Shown here piece by piece: positions 41,901-56,300 of a DNA stretch of 64,000 nt; positions within the stretch are counted from its first letter, which is position 1; each line of letters opens with the position of its first letter. This DNA comes from Melieria omissa (lineage: Eukaryota > Arthropoda > Insecta > Diptera > Ulidiidae). The DNA lies in NCBI GenBank assembly GCA_963971225.1, contig OZ020267.1:155797920-155861919 (forward strand), read 5' to 3'. Made by a program: the position numbers and the translations under genes. The notes under the pieces were generated by a model. That model was not told the DNA's origin and ran no database searches. It saw nothing but the letters and a program-made list of their open reading frames with translations.

Positions 41901-43440
41901 GATATTTTTGGTATTTACCCCATTGGTGAAAGGTGGTAACACTAGCTTAATTTTTACACCATTTTGATTATGGTGACCATGCGCATTTAGTTTCCACAAG
42001 CATTTCATTGGTTATGCAGATGTATCATGTGGTCGATATCACTTTTCCACAACTATATACTTTATCCTGTATCCTTTGAGATAGCGAAAAGATTGACCCC
42101 GTTTATGAAAGCTGAAGACTCCAGCTACGTTTTAAGGGTATTCGTTTTTTCGATAAACCTAAAAATTCATATTTTACAAGCATTTTATCGATTTTGCAGT
42201 AGGCCGCCATTTAATGTCACTCTTGCGCATCGATATGTTCATGATTGTATAATAGTAATAGAATTATTGATATCATTTGATAAAGCTGCAATCTCTAGCT
42301 AAATTTTAAGGGGTTTTTTATTAAGGTAACCATACGCGTTTGGATTCTGTAAGCATTTTAGTGGTGAGTCGGTATTTTGTAATAGGCAGTTTTTCAATGT
42401 TATCCTTGCGCATCGATATGCTCATTATTCCTGAAGGATAATGAAAAGTTAGGGACCAATATATAAAGCTTAAGACTCTAGCTAAATTTTAAGGGGTCAA
42501 TTATTAATATGCACTTATGCATTTGGTGTTGTGATAAGCATTTTAGTGGTTGCGCACAAGTTGCAATTTGGTCAAAGTCACCGTTCCATATCGATTTGCT
42601 TTCGCATCTCAAGGGATAGCAGGATGATTGATACCATTATGGTAAGCTTAAGAGACTAGCTAAATAATAAGATATAATTTATTAAAATCCGATTATCCGT
42701 CAAGATTTAACAGCCATAATTCCGATCAATTTTGAACAATTTTTAACTAATCACCATATTGTTTATGCCAACCTTGGCCATTTATTTATGTCATGTTTCC
42801 GGTGGGATATTTTTGGTATTTACCCCATTGGTGAAAGGTGGTAACACTAGCTTAATTTTTACACCATTTTGATTATGGTGACCATACGCATTTAGTTTCC
42901 ACAAGCATTTCATTGGTTATGCAGATGTATCATGTGGTCGATATCACTTTTCCACAACTATATACTTTATCCTGTATCCTTTGAGATAGCGAAAAGATTG
43001 ACCCCGTTTATGAAAGCTGAAGACTCCAGCTACGTTTTAAGGGTATTCGTTTTTTCGATAAACCTAAAAATTCATATTTTACAAGCATTTTATCGATTTT
43101 GCAGTAGGCCGCCATTTAATGTCACTCTTGCGCATCGATATGTTCATGATTGTATAATAGTAATAGAATTATTGATATCATTTGATAAAGCTGCAATCTC
43201 TAGCTAAATTTTAAGGGGTTTTTTATTAAGGTAACCATACGCGTTTGGATTCTGTAAGCATTTTAGTGGTGAGTCGGTATTTTGTAATAGGCAGTTTTTC
43301 AATGTTATCCTTGCGCATCGATATGCTCATTATTCCTGAAGGATAATGAAAAGTTAGGGACCAATATATAAAGCTTAAGACTCTAGCTAAATTTTAAGGG
43401 GTCAATTATTAATATGCACTTATGCATTTGGTGTTGTGAT

Positions 43441-46400
43441 AAGCATTTTAGTGGTTGCGCACAAGTTGCAATTTGGTCAAAGTCACCGTTCCATATCGAT
43501 TTGCTTTCGCATCTCAAGGGATAGCAGGATGATTGATACCATTATGGTAAGCTTAAGAGACTAGCTAAATAATAAGATATAATTTATTAAAATCCGATTA
43601 TCCGTCAAGATTTAACAGCCATAATTCCGATCAATTTTGAACAATTTTTAACTAATCACCATATTGTTTATGCCAACCTTGGCCATTTATTTATGTCATG
43701 TTTCCGGTGGGATATTTTTGGTATTTACCCCATTGGTGAAAGGTGGTAACACTAGCTTAATTTTTACACCATTTTGATTATGGTGACCATGCGCATTTAG
43801 TTTCCACAAGCATTTCATTGGTTATGCAGATGTATCATGTGGTCGATATCACTTTTCCACAACTATATACTTTATCCTGTATCCTTTGAGATAGCGAAAA
43901 GATTGACCCCGTTTATGAAAGCTGAAGACTCCAGCTACGTTTTAAGGGTATTCGTTTTTTCGATAAACCTAAAAATTCATATTTTACAAGCATTTTATCG
44001 ATTTTGCAGTAGGCCGCCATTTAATGTCACTCTTGCGCATCGATATGTTCATGATTGTATAATAGTAATAGAATTATTGATATCATTTGATAAAGCTGCA
44101 ATCTCTAGCTAAATTTTAAGGGGTTTTTTATTAAGGTAACCATACGCGTTTGGATTCTGTAAGCATTTTAGTGGTGAGTCGGTATTTTGTAATAGGCAGT
44201 TTTTCAATGTTATCCTTGCGCATCGATATGCTCATTATTCCTGAAGGATAATGAAAAGTTAGGGACCAATATATAAAGCTTAAGACTCTAGCTAAATTTT
44301 AAGGGGTCAATTATTAATATGCACTTATGCATTTGGTGTTGTGATAAGCATTTTAGTGGTTGCGCACAAGTTGCAATTTGGTCAAAGTCACCGTTCCATA
44401 TCGATTTGCTTTCGCATCTCAAGGGATAGCAGGATGATTGATACCATTATGGTAAGCTTAAGAGACTAGCTAAATAATAAGATATAATTTATTAAAATCC
44501 GATTATCCGTCAAGATTTAACAGCCATAATTCCGATCAATTTTGAACAATTTTTAACTAATCACCATATTGTTTATGCCAACCTTGGCCATTTATTTATG
44601 TCATGTTTCCGGTGGGATATTTTTGGTATTTACCCCATTGGTGAAAGGTGGTAACACTAGCTTAATTTTTACACCATTTTGATTATGGTGACCATACGCA
44701 TTTAGTTTCCACAAGCATTTCATTGGTTATGCAGATGTATCATGTGGTCGATATCACTTTTCCACAACTATATACTTTATCCTGTATCCTTTGAGATAGC
44801 GAAAAGATTGACCCCGTTTATGAAAGCTGAAGACTCCAGCTACGTTTTAAGGGTATTCGTTTTTTCGATAAACCTAAAAATTCATATTTTACAAGCATTT
44901 TATCGATTTTGCAGTAGGCCGCCATTTAATGTCACTCTTGCGCATCGATATGTTCATGATTGTATAATAGTAATAGAATTATTGATATCATTTGATAAAG
45001 CTGCAATCTCTAGCTAAATTTTAAGGGGTTTTTTATTAAGGTAACCATACGCGTTTGGATTCTGTAAGCATTTTAGTGGTGAGTCGGTATTTTGTAATAG
45101 GCAGTTTTTCAATGTTATCCTTGCGCATCGATATGCTCATTATTCCTGAAGGATAATGAAAAGTTAGGGACCAATATATAAAGCTTAAGACTCTAGCTAA
45201 ATTTTAAGGGGTCAATTATTAATATGCACTTATGCATTTGGTGTTGTGATAAGCATTTTAGTGGTTGCGCACAAGTTGCAATTTGGTCAAAGTCACCGTT
45301 CCATATCGATTTGCTTTCGCATCTCAAGGGATAGCAGGATGATTGATACCATTATGGTAAGCTTAAGAGACTAGCTAAATAATAAGATATAATTTATTAA
45401 AATCCGATTATCCGTCAAGATTTAACAGCCATAATTCCGATCAATTTTGAACAATTTTTAACTAATCACCATATTGTTTATGCCAACCTTGGCCATTTAT
45501 TTATGTCATGTTTCCGGTGGGATATTTTTGGTATTTACCCCATTGGTGAAAGGTGGTAACACTAGCTTAATTTTTACACCATTTTGATTATGGTGACCAT
45601 GCGCATTTAGTTTCCACAAGCATTTCATTGGTTATGCAGATGTATCATGTGGTCGATATCACTTTTCCACAACTATATACTTTATCCTGTATCCTTTGAG
45701 ATAGCGAAAAGATTGACCCCGTTTATGAAAGCTGAAGACTCCAGCTACGTTTTAAGGGTATTCGTTTTTTCGATAAACCTAAAAATTCATATTTTACAAG
45801 CATTTTATCGATTTTGCAGTAGGCCGCCATTTAATGTCACTCTTGCGCATCGATATGTTCATGATTGTATAATAGTAATAGAATTATTGATATCATTTGA
45901 TAAAGCTGCAATCTCTAGCTAAATTTTAAGGGGTTTTTTATTAAGGTAACCATACGCGTTTGGATTCTGTAAGCATTTTAGTGGTGAGTCGGTATTTTGT
46001 AATAGGCAGTTTTTCAATGTTATCCTTGCGCATCGATATGCTCATTATTCCTGAAGGATAATGAAAAGTTAGGGACCAATATATAAAGCTTAAGACTCTA
46101 GCTAAATTTTAAGGGGTCAATTATTAATATGCACTTATGCATTTGGTGTTGTGATAAGCATTTTAGTGGTTGCGCACAAGTTGCAATTTGGTCAAAGTCA
46201 CCGTTCCATATCGATTTGCTTTCGCATCTCAAGGGATAGCAGGATGATTGATACCATTATGGTAAGCTTAAGAGACTAGCTAAATAATAAGATATAATTT
46301 ATTAAAATCCGATTATCCGTCAAGATTTAACAGCCATAATTCCGATCAATTTTGAACAATTTTTAACTAATCACCATATTGTTTATGCCAACCTTGGCCA

Positions 46401-49400
46401 TTTATTTATGTCATGTTTCCGGTGGGATATTTTTGGTATTTACCCCATTGGTGAAAGGTGGTAACACTAGCTTAATTTTTACACCATTTTGATTATGGTG
46501 ACCATACGCATTTAGTTTCCACAAGCATTTCATTGGTTATGCAGATGTATCATGTGGTCGATATCACTTTTCCACAACTATATACTTTATCCTGTATCCT
46601 TTGAGATAGCGAAAAGATTGACCCCGTTTATGAAAGCTGAAGACTCCAGCTACGTTTTAAGGGTATTCGTTTTTTCGATAAACCTAAAAATTCATATTTT
46701 ACAAGCATTTTATCGATTTTGCAGTAGGCCGCCATTTAATGTCACTCTTGCGCATCGATATGTTCATGATTGTATAATAGTAATAGAATTATTGATATCA
46801 TTTGATAAAGCTGCAATCTCTAGCTAAATTTTAAGGGGTTTTTTATTAAGGTAACCATACGCGTTTGGATTCTGTAAGCATTTTAGTGGTGAGTCGGTAT
46901 TTTGTAATAGGCAGTTTTTCAATGTTATCCTTGCGCATCGATATGCTCATTATTCCTGAAGGATAATGAAAAGTTAGGGACCAATATATAAAGCTTAAGA
47001 CTCTAGCTAAATTTTAAGGGGTCAATTATTAATATGCACTTATGCATTTGGTGTTGTGATAAGCATTTTAGTGGTTGCGCACAAGTTGCAATTTGGTCAA
47101 AGTCACCGTTCCATATCGATTTGCTTTCGCATCTCAAGGGATAGCAGGATGATTGATACCATTATGGTAAGCTTAAGAGACTAGCTAAATAATAAGATAT
47201 AATTTATTAAAATCCGATTATCCGTCAAGATTTAACAGCCATAATTCCGATCAATTTTGAACAATTTTTAACTAATCACCATATTGTTTATGCCAACCTT
47301 GGCCATTTATTTATGTCATGTTTCCGGTGGGATATTTTTGGTATTTACCCCATTGGTGAAAGGTGGTAACACTAGCTTAATTTTTACACCATTTTGATTA
47401 TGGTGACCATACGCATTTAGTTTCCACAAGCATTTCATTGGTTATGCAGATGTATCATGTGGTCGATATCACTTTTCCACAACTATATACTTTATCCTGT
47501 ATCCTTTGAGATAGCGAAAAGATTGACCCCGTTTATGAAAGCTGAAGACTCCAGCTACGTTTTAAGGGTATTCGTTTTTTCGATAAACCTAAAAATTCAT
47601 ATTTTACAAGCATTTTATCGATTTTGCAGTAGGCCGCCATTTAATGTCACTCTTGCGCATCGATATGTTCATGATTGTATAATAGTAATAGAATTATTGA
47701 TATCATTTGATAAAGCTGCAATCTCTAGCTAAATTTTAAGGGGTTTTTTATTAAGGTAACCATACGCGTTTGGATTCTGTAAGCATTTTAGTGGTGAGTC
47801 GGTATTTTGTAATAGGCAGTTTTTCAATGTTATCCTTGCGCATCGATATGCTCATTATTCCTGAAGGATAATGAAAAGTTAGGGACCAATATATAAAGCT
47901 TAAGACTCTAGCTAAATTTTAAGGGGTCAATTATTAATATGCACTTATGCATTTGGTGTTGTGATAAGCATTTTAGTGGTTGCGCACAAGTTGCAATTTG
48001 GTCAAAGTCACCGTTCCATATCGATTTGCTTTCGCATCTCAAGGGATAGCAGGATGATTGATACCATTATGGTAAGCTTAAGAGACTAGCTAAATAATAA
48101 GATATAATTTATTAAAATCCGATTATCCGTCAAGATTTAACAGCCATAATTCCGATCAATTTTGAACAATTTTTAACTAATCACCATATTGTTTATGCCA
48201 ACCTTGGCCATTTATTTATGTCATGTTTCCGGTGGGATATTTTTGGTATTTACCCCATTGGTGAAAGGTGGTAACACTAGCTTAATTTTTACACCATTTT
48301 GATTATGGTGACCATGCGCATTTAGTTTCCACAAGCATTTCATTGGTTATGCAGATGTATCATGTGGTCGATATCACTTTTCCACAACTATATACTTTAT
48401 CCTGTATCCTTTGAGATAGCGAAAAGATTGACCCCGTTTATGAAAGCTGAAGACTCCAGCTACGTTTTAAGGGTATTCGTTTTTTCGATAAACCTAAAAA
48501 TTCATATTTTACAAGCATTTTATCGATTTTGCAGTAGGCCGCCATTTAATGTCACTCTTGCGCATCGATATGTTCATGATTGTATAATAGTAATAGAATT
48601 ATTGATATCATTTGATAAAGCTGCAATCTCTAGCTAAATTTTAAGGGGTTTTTTATTAAGGTAACCATACGCGTTTGGATTCTGTAAGCATTTTAGTGGT
48701 GAGTCGGTATTTTGTAATAGGCAGTTTTTCAATGTTATCCTTGCGCATCGATATGCTCATTATTCCTGAAGGATAATGAAAAGTTAGGGACCAATATATA
48801 AAGCTTAAGACTCTAGCTAAATTTTAAGGGGTCAATTATTAATATGCACTTATGCATTTGGTGTTGTGATAAGCATTTTAGTGGTTGCGCACAAGTTGCA
48901 ATTTGGTCAAAGTCACCGTTCCATATCGATTTGCTTTCGCATCTCAAGGGATAGCAGGATGATTGATACCATTATGGTAAGCTTAAGAGACTAGCTAAAT
49001 AATAAGATATAATTTATTAAAATCCGATTATCCGTCAAGATTTAACAGCCATAATTCCGATCAATTTTGAACAATTTTTAACTAATCACCATATTGTTTA
49101 TGCCAACCTTGGCCATTTATTTATGTCATGTTTCCGGTGGGATATTTTTGGTATTTACCCCATTGGTGAAAGGTGGTAACACTAGCTTAATTTTTACACC
49201 ATTTTGATTATGGTGACCATACGCATTTAGTTTCCACAAGCATTTCATTGGTTATGCAGATGTATCATGTGGTCGATATCACTTTTCCACAACTATATAC
49301 TTTATCCTGTATCCTTTGAGATAGCGAAAAGATTGACCCCGTTTATGAAAGCTGAAGACTCCAGCTACGTTTTAAGGGTATTCGTTTTTTCGATAAACCT

Positions 49401-52400
49401 AAAAATTCATATTTTACAAGCATTTTATCGATTTTGCAGTAGGCCGCCATTTAATGTCACTCTTGCGCATCGATATGTTCATGATTGTATAATAGTAATA
49501 GAATTATTGATATCATTTGATAAAGCTGCAATCTCTAGCTAAATTTTAAGGGGTTTTTTATTAAGGTAACCATACGCGTTTGGATTCTGTAAGCATTTTA
49601 GTGGTGAGTCGGTATTTTGTAATAGGCAGTTTTTCAATGTTATCCTTGCGCATCGATATGCTCATTATTCCTGAAGGATAATGAAAAGTTAGGGACCAAT
49701 ATATAAAGCTTAAGACTCTAGCTAAATTTTAAGGGGTCAATTATTAATATGCACTTATGCATTTGGTGTTGTGATAAGCATTTTAGTGGTTGCGCACAAG
49801 TTGCAATTTGGTCAAAGTCACCGTTCCATATCGATTTGCTTTCGCATCTCAAGGGATAGCAGGATGATTGATACCATTATGGTAAGCTTAAGAGACTAGC
49901 TAAATAATAAGATATAATTTATTAAAATCCGATTATCCGTCAAGATTTAACAGCCATAATTCCGATCAATTTTGAACAATTTTTAACTAATCACCATATT
50001 GTTTATGCCAACCTTGGCCATTTATTTATGTCATGTTTCCGGTGGGATATTTTTGGTATTTACCCCATTGGTGAAAGGTGGTAACACTAGCTTAATTTTT
50101 ACACCATTTTGATTATGGTGACCATGCGCATTTAGTTTCCACAAGCATTTCATTGGTTATGCAGATGTATCATGTGGTCGATATCACTTTTCCACAACTA
50201 TATACTTTATCCTGTATCCTTTGAGATAGCGAAAAGATTGACCCCGTTTATGAAAGCTGAAGACTCCAGCTACGTTTTAAGGGTATTCGTTTTTTCGATA
50301 AACCTAAAAATTCATATTTTACAAGCATTTTATCGATTTTGCAGTAGGCCGCCATTTAATGTCACTCTTGCGCATCGATATGTTCATGATTGTATAATAG
50401 TAATAGAATTATTGATATCATTTGATAAAGCTGCAATCTCTAGCTAAATTTTAAGGGGTTTTTTATTAAGGTAACCATACGCGTTTGGATTCTGTAAGCA
50501 TTTTAGTGGTGAGTCGGTATTTTGTAATAGGCAGTTTTTCAATGTTATCCTTGCGCATCGATATGCTCATTATTCCTGAAGGATAATGAAAAGTTAGGGA
50601 CCAATATATAAAGCTTAAGACTCTAGCTAAATTTTAAGGGGTCAATTATTAATATGCACTTATGCATTTGGTGTTGTGATAAGCATTTTAGTGGTTGCGC
50701 ACAAGTTGCAATTTGGTCAAAGTCACCGTTCCATATCGATTTGCTTTCGCATCTCAAGGGATAGCAGGATGATTGATACCATTATGGTAAGCTTAAGAGA
50801 CTAGCTAAATAATAAGATATAATTTATTAAAATCCGATTATCCGTCAAGATTTAACAGCCATAATTCCGATCAATTTTGAACAATTTTTAACTAATCACC
50901 ATATTGTTTATGCCAACCTTGGCCATTTATTTATGTCATGTTTCCGGTGGGATATTTTTGGTATTTACCCCATTGGTGAAAGGTGGTAACACTAGCTTAA
51001 TTTTTACACCATTTTGATTATGGTGACCATACGCATTTAGTTTCCACAAGCATTTCATTGGTTATGCAGATGTATCATGTGGTCGATATCACTTTTCCAC
51101 AACTATATACTTTATCCTGTATCCTTTGAGATAGCGAAAAGATTGACCCCGTTTATGAAAGCTGAAGACTCCAGCTACGTTTTAAGGGTATTCGTTTTTT
51201 CGATAAACCTAAAAATTCATATTTTACAAGCATTTTATCGATTTTGCAGTAGGCCGCCATTTAATGTCACTCTTGCGCATCGATATGTTCATGATTGTAT
51301 AATAGTAATAGAATTATTGATATCATTTGATAAAGCTGCAATCTCTAGCTAAATTTTAAGGGGTTTTTTATTAAGGTAACCATACGCGTTTGGATTCTGT
51401 AAGCATTTTAGTGGTGAGTCGGTATTTTGTAATAGGCAGTTTTTCAATGTTATCCTTGCGCATCGATATGCTCATTATTCCTGAAGGATAATGAAAAGTT
51501 AGGGACCAATATATAAAGCTTAAGACTCTAGCTAAATTTTAAGGGGTCAATTATTAATATGCACTTATGCATTTGGTGTTGTGATAAGCATTTTAGTGGT
51601 TGCGCACAAGTTGCAATTTGGTCAAAGTCACCGTTCCATATCGATTTGCTTTCGCATCTCAAGGGATAGCAGGATGATTGATACCATTATGGTAAGCTTA
51701 AGAGACTAGCTAAATAATAAGATATAATTTATTAAAATCCGATTATCCGTCAAGATTTAACAGCCATAATTCCGATCAATTTTGAACAATTTTTAACTAA
51801 TCACCATATTGTTTATGCCAACCTTGGCCATTTATTTATGTCATGTTTCCGGTGGGATATTTTTGGTATTTACCCCATTGGTGAAAGGTGGTAACACTAG
51901 CTTAATTTTTACACCATTTTGATTATGGTGACCATACGCATTTAGTTTCCACAAGCATTTCATTGGTTATGCAGATGTATCATGTGGTCGATATCACTTT
52001 TCCACAACTATATACTTTATCCTGTATCCTTTGAGATAGCGAAAAGATTGACCCCGTTTATGAAAGCTGAAGACTCCAGCTACGTTTTAAGGGTATTCGT
52101 TTTTTCGATAAACCTAAAAATTCATATTTTACAAGCATTTTATCGATTTTGCAGTAGGCCGCCATTTAATGTCACTCTTGCGCATCGATATGTTCATGAT
52201 TGTATAATAGTAATAGAATTATTGATATCATTTGATAAAGCTGCAATCTCTAGCTAAATTTTAAGGGGTTTTTTATTAAGGTAACCATACGCGTTTGGAT
52301 TCTGTAAGCATTTTAGTGGTGAGTCGGTATTTTGTAATAGGCAGTTTTTCAATGTTATCCTTGCGCATCGATATGCTCATTATTCCTGAAGGATAATGAA

Positions 52401-52490
52401 AAGTTAGGGACCAATATATAAAGCTTAAGACTCTAGCTAAATTTTAAGGGGTCAATTATTAATATGCACTTATGCATTTGGTGTTGTGAT
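43441..52490. repeat. Units 49-58: two copies of a five-unit block
   Basis: The variable site reads G,A,G,A,A twice in these ten units, a 4525-bp periodicity. The same order returns at unit 60 after one extra A unit (unit 59, 52491-53395). The block differs from the five-unit block at the left edge of the window in having two G units rather than one. Confidence 0.5.
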
Positions 52491-53395
52491 AAGCATTTTA
52501 GTGGTTGCGCACAAGTTGCAATTTGGTCAAAGTCACCGTTCCATATCGATTTGCTTTCGCATCTCAAGGGATAGCAGGATGATTGATACCATTATGGTAA
52601 GCTTAAGAGACTAGCTAAATAATAAGATATAATTTATTAAAATCCGATTATCCGTCAAGATTTAACAGCCATAATTCCGATCAATTTTGAACAATTTTTA
52701 ACTAATCACCATATTGTTTATGCCAACCTTGGCCATTTATTTATGTCATGTTTCCGGTGGGATATTTTTGGTATTTACCCCATTGGTGAAAGGTGGTAAC
52801 ACTAGCTTAATTTTTACACCATTTTGATTATGGTGACCATACGCATTTAGTTTCCACAAGCATTTCATTGGTTATGCAGATGTATCATGTGGTCGATATC
52901 ACTTTTCCACAACTATATACTTTATCCTGTATCCTTTGAGATAGCGAAAAGATTGACCCCGTTTATGAAAGCTGAAGACTCCAGCTACGTTTTAAGGGTA
53001 TTCGTTTTTTCGATAAACCTAAAAATTCATATTTTACAAGCATTTTATCGATTTTGCAGTAGGCCGCCATTTAATGTCACTCTTGCGCATCGATATGTTC
53101 ATGATTGTATAATAGTAATAGAATTATTGATATCATTTGATAAAGCTGCAATCTCTAGCTAAATTTTAAGGGGTTTTTTATTAAGGTAACCATACGCGTT
53201 TGGATTCTGTAAGCATTTTAGTGGTGAGTCGGTATTTTGTAATAGGCAGTTTTTCAATGTTATCCTTGCGCATCGATATGCTCATTATTCCTGAAGGATA
53301 ATGAAAAGTTAGGGACCAATATATAAAGCTTAAGACTCTAGCTAAATTTTAAGGGGTCAATTATTAATATGCACTTATGCATTTGGTGTTGTGAT

Positions 53396-56300
53396 AAGCA
53401 TTTTAGTGGTTGCGCACAAGTTGCAATTTGGTCAAAGTCACCGTTCCATATCGATTTGCTTTCGCATCTCAAGGGATAGCAGGATGATTGATACCATTAT
53501 GGTAAGCTTAAGAGACTAGCTAAATAATAAGATATAATTTATTAAAATCCGATTATCCGTCAAGATTTAACAGCCATAATTCCGATCAATTTTGAACAAT
53601 TTTTAACTAATCACCATATTGTTTATGCCAACCTTGGCCATTTATTTATGTCATGTTTCCGGTGGGATATTTTTGGTATTTACCCCATTGGTGAAAGGTG
53701 GTAACACTAGCTTAATTTTTACACCATTTTGATTATGGTGACCATGCGCATTTAGTTTCCACAAGCATTTCATTGGTTATGCAGATGTATCATGTGGTCG
53801 ATATCACTTTTCCACAACTATATACTTTATCCTGTATCCTTTGAGATAGCGAAAAGATTGACCCCGTTTATGAAAGCTGAAGACTCCAGCTACGTTTTAA
53901 GGGTATTCGTTTTTTCGATAAACCTAAAAATTCATATTTTACAAGCATTTTATCGATTTTGCAGTAGGCCGCCATTTAATGTCACTCTTGCGCATCGATA
54001 TGTTCATGATTGTATAATAGTAATAGAATTATTGATATCATTTGATAAAGCTGCAATCTCTAGCTAAATTTTAAGGGGTTTTTTATTAAGGTAACCATAC
54101 GCGTTTGGATTCTGTAAGCATTTTAGTGGTGAGTCGGTATTTTGTAATAGGCAGTTTTTCAATGTTATCCTTGCGCATCGATATGCTCATTATTCCTGAA
54201 GGATAATGAAAAGTTAGGGACCAATATATAAAGCTTAAGACTCTAGCTAAATTTTAAGGGGTCAATTATTAATATGCACTTATGCATTTGGTGTTGTGAT
54301 AAGCATTTTAGTGGTTGCGCACAAGTTGCAATTTGGTCAAAGTCACCGTTCCATATCGATTTGCTTTCGCATCTCAAGGGATAGCAGGATGATTGATACC
54401 ATTATGGTAAGCTTAAGAGACTAGCTAAATAATAAGATATAATTTATTAAAATCCGATTATCCGTCAAGATTTAACAGCCATAATTCCGATCAATTTTGA
54501 ACAATTTTTAACTAATCACCATATTGTTTATGCCAACCTTGGCCATTTATTTATGTCATGTTTCCGGTGGGATATTTTTGGTATTTACCCCATTGGTGAA
54601 AGGTGGTAACACTAGCTTAATTTTTACACCATTTTGATTATGGTGACCATACGCATTTAGTTTCCACAAGCATTTCATTGGTTATGCAGATGTATCATGT
54701 GGTCGATATCACTTTTCCACAACTATATACTTTATCCTGTATCCTTTGAGATAGCGAAAAGATTGACCCCGTTTATGAAAGCTGAAGACTCCAGCTACGT
54801 TTTAAGGGTATTCGTTTTTTCGATAAACCTAAAAATTCATATTTTACAAGCATTTTATCGATTTTGCAGTAGGCCGCCATTTAATGTCACTCTTGCGCAT
54901 CGATATGTTCATGATTGTATAATAGTAATAGAATTATTGATATCATTTGATAAAGCTGCAATCTCTAGCTAAATTTTAAGGGGTTTTTTATTAAGGTAAC
55001 CATACGCGTTTGGATTCTGTAAGCATTTTAGTGGTGAGTCGGTATTTTGTAATAGGCAGTTTTTCAATGTTATCCTTGCGCATCGATATGCTCATTATTC
55101 CTGAAGGATAATGAAAAGTTAGGGACCAATATATAAAGCTTAAGACTCTAGCTAAATTTTAAGGGGTCAATTATTAATATGCACTTATGCATTTGGTGTT
55201 GTGATAAGCATTTTAGTGGTTGCGCACAAGTTGCAATTTGGTCAAAGTCACCGTTCCATATCGATTTGCTTTCGCATCTCAAGGGATAGCAGGATGATTG
55301 ATACCATTATGGTAAGCTTAAGAGACTAGCTAAATAATAAGATATAATTTATTAAAATCCGATTATCCGTCAAGATTTAACAGCCATAATTCCGATCAAT
55401 TTTGAACAATTTTTAACTAATCACCATATTGTTTATGCCAACCTTGGCCATTTATTTATGTCATGTTTCCGGTGGGATATTTTTGGTATTTACCCCATTG
55501 GTGAAAGGTGGTAACACTAGCTTAATTTTTACACCATTTTGATTATGGTGACCATGCGCATTTAGTTTCCACAAGCATTTCATTGGTTATGCAGATGTAT
55601 CATGTGGTCGATATCACTTTTCCACAACTATATACTTTATCCTGTATCCTTTGAGATAGCGAAAAGATTGACCCCGTTTATGAAAGCTGAAGACTCCAGC
55701 TACGTTTTAAGGGTATTCGTTTTTTCGATAAACCTAAAAATTCATATTTTACAAGCATTTTATCGATTTTGCAGTAGGCCGCCATTTAATGTCACTCTTG
55801 CGCATCGATATGTTCATGATTGTATAATAGTAATAGAATTATTGATATCATTTGATAAAGCTGCAATCTCTAGCTAAATTTTAAGGGGTTTTTTATTAAG
55901 GTAACCATACGCGTTTGGATTCTGTAAGCATTTTAGTGGTGAGTCGGTATTTTGTAATAGGCAGTTTTTCAATGTTATCCTTGCGCATCGATATGCTCAT
56001 TATTCCTGAAGGATAATGAAAAGTTAGGGACCAATATATAAAGCTTAAGACTCTAGCTAAATTTTAAGGGGTCAATTATTAATATGCACTTATGCATTTG
56101 GTGTTGTGATAAGCATTTTAGTGGTTGCGCACAAGTTGCAATTTGGTCAAAGTCACCGTTCCATATCGATTTGCTTTCGCATCTCAAGGGATAGCAGGAT
56201 GATTGATACCATTATGGTAAGCTTAAGAGACTAGCTAAATAATAAGATATAATTTATTAAAATCCGATTATCCGTCAAGATTTAACAGCCATAATTCCGA

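Noticed and set aside
52491..53395. Unit 59 as a distinct inserted sequence.
   Set aside because: It is an ordinary A-type unit with the same sequence as its neighbours; only its effect on the register of the five-unit pattern is notable.
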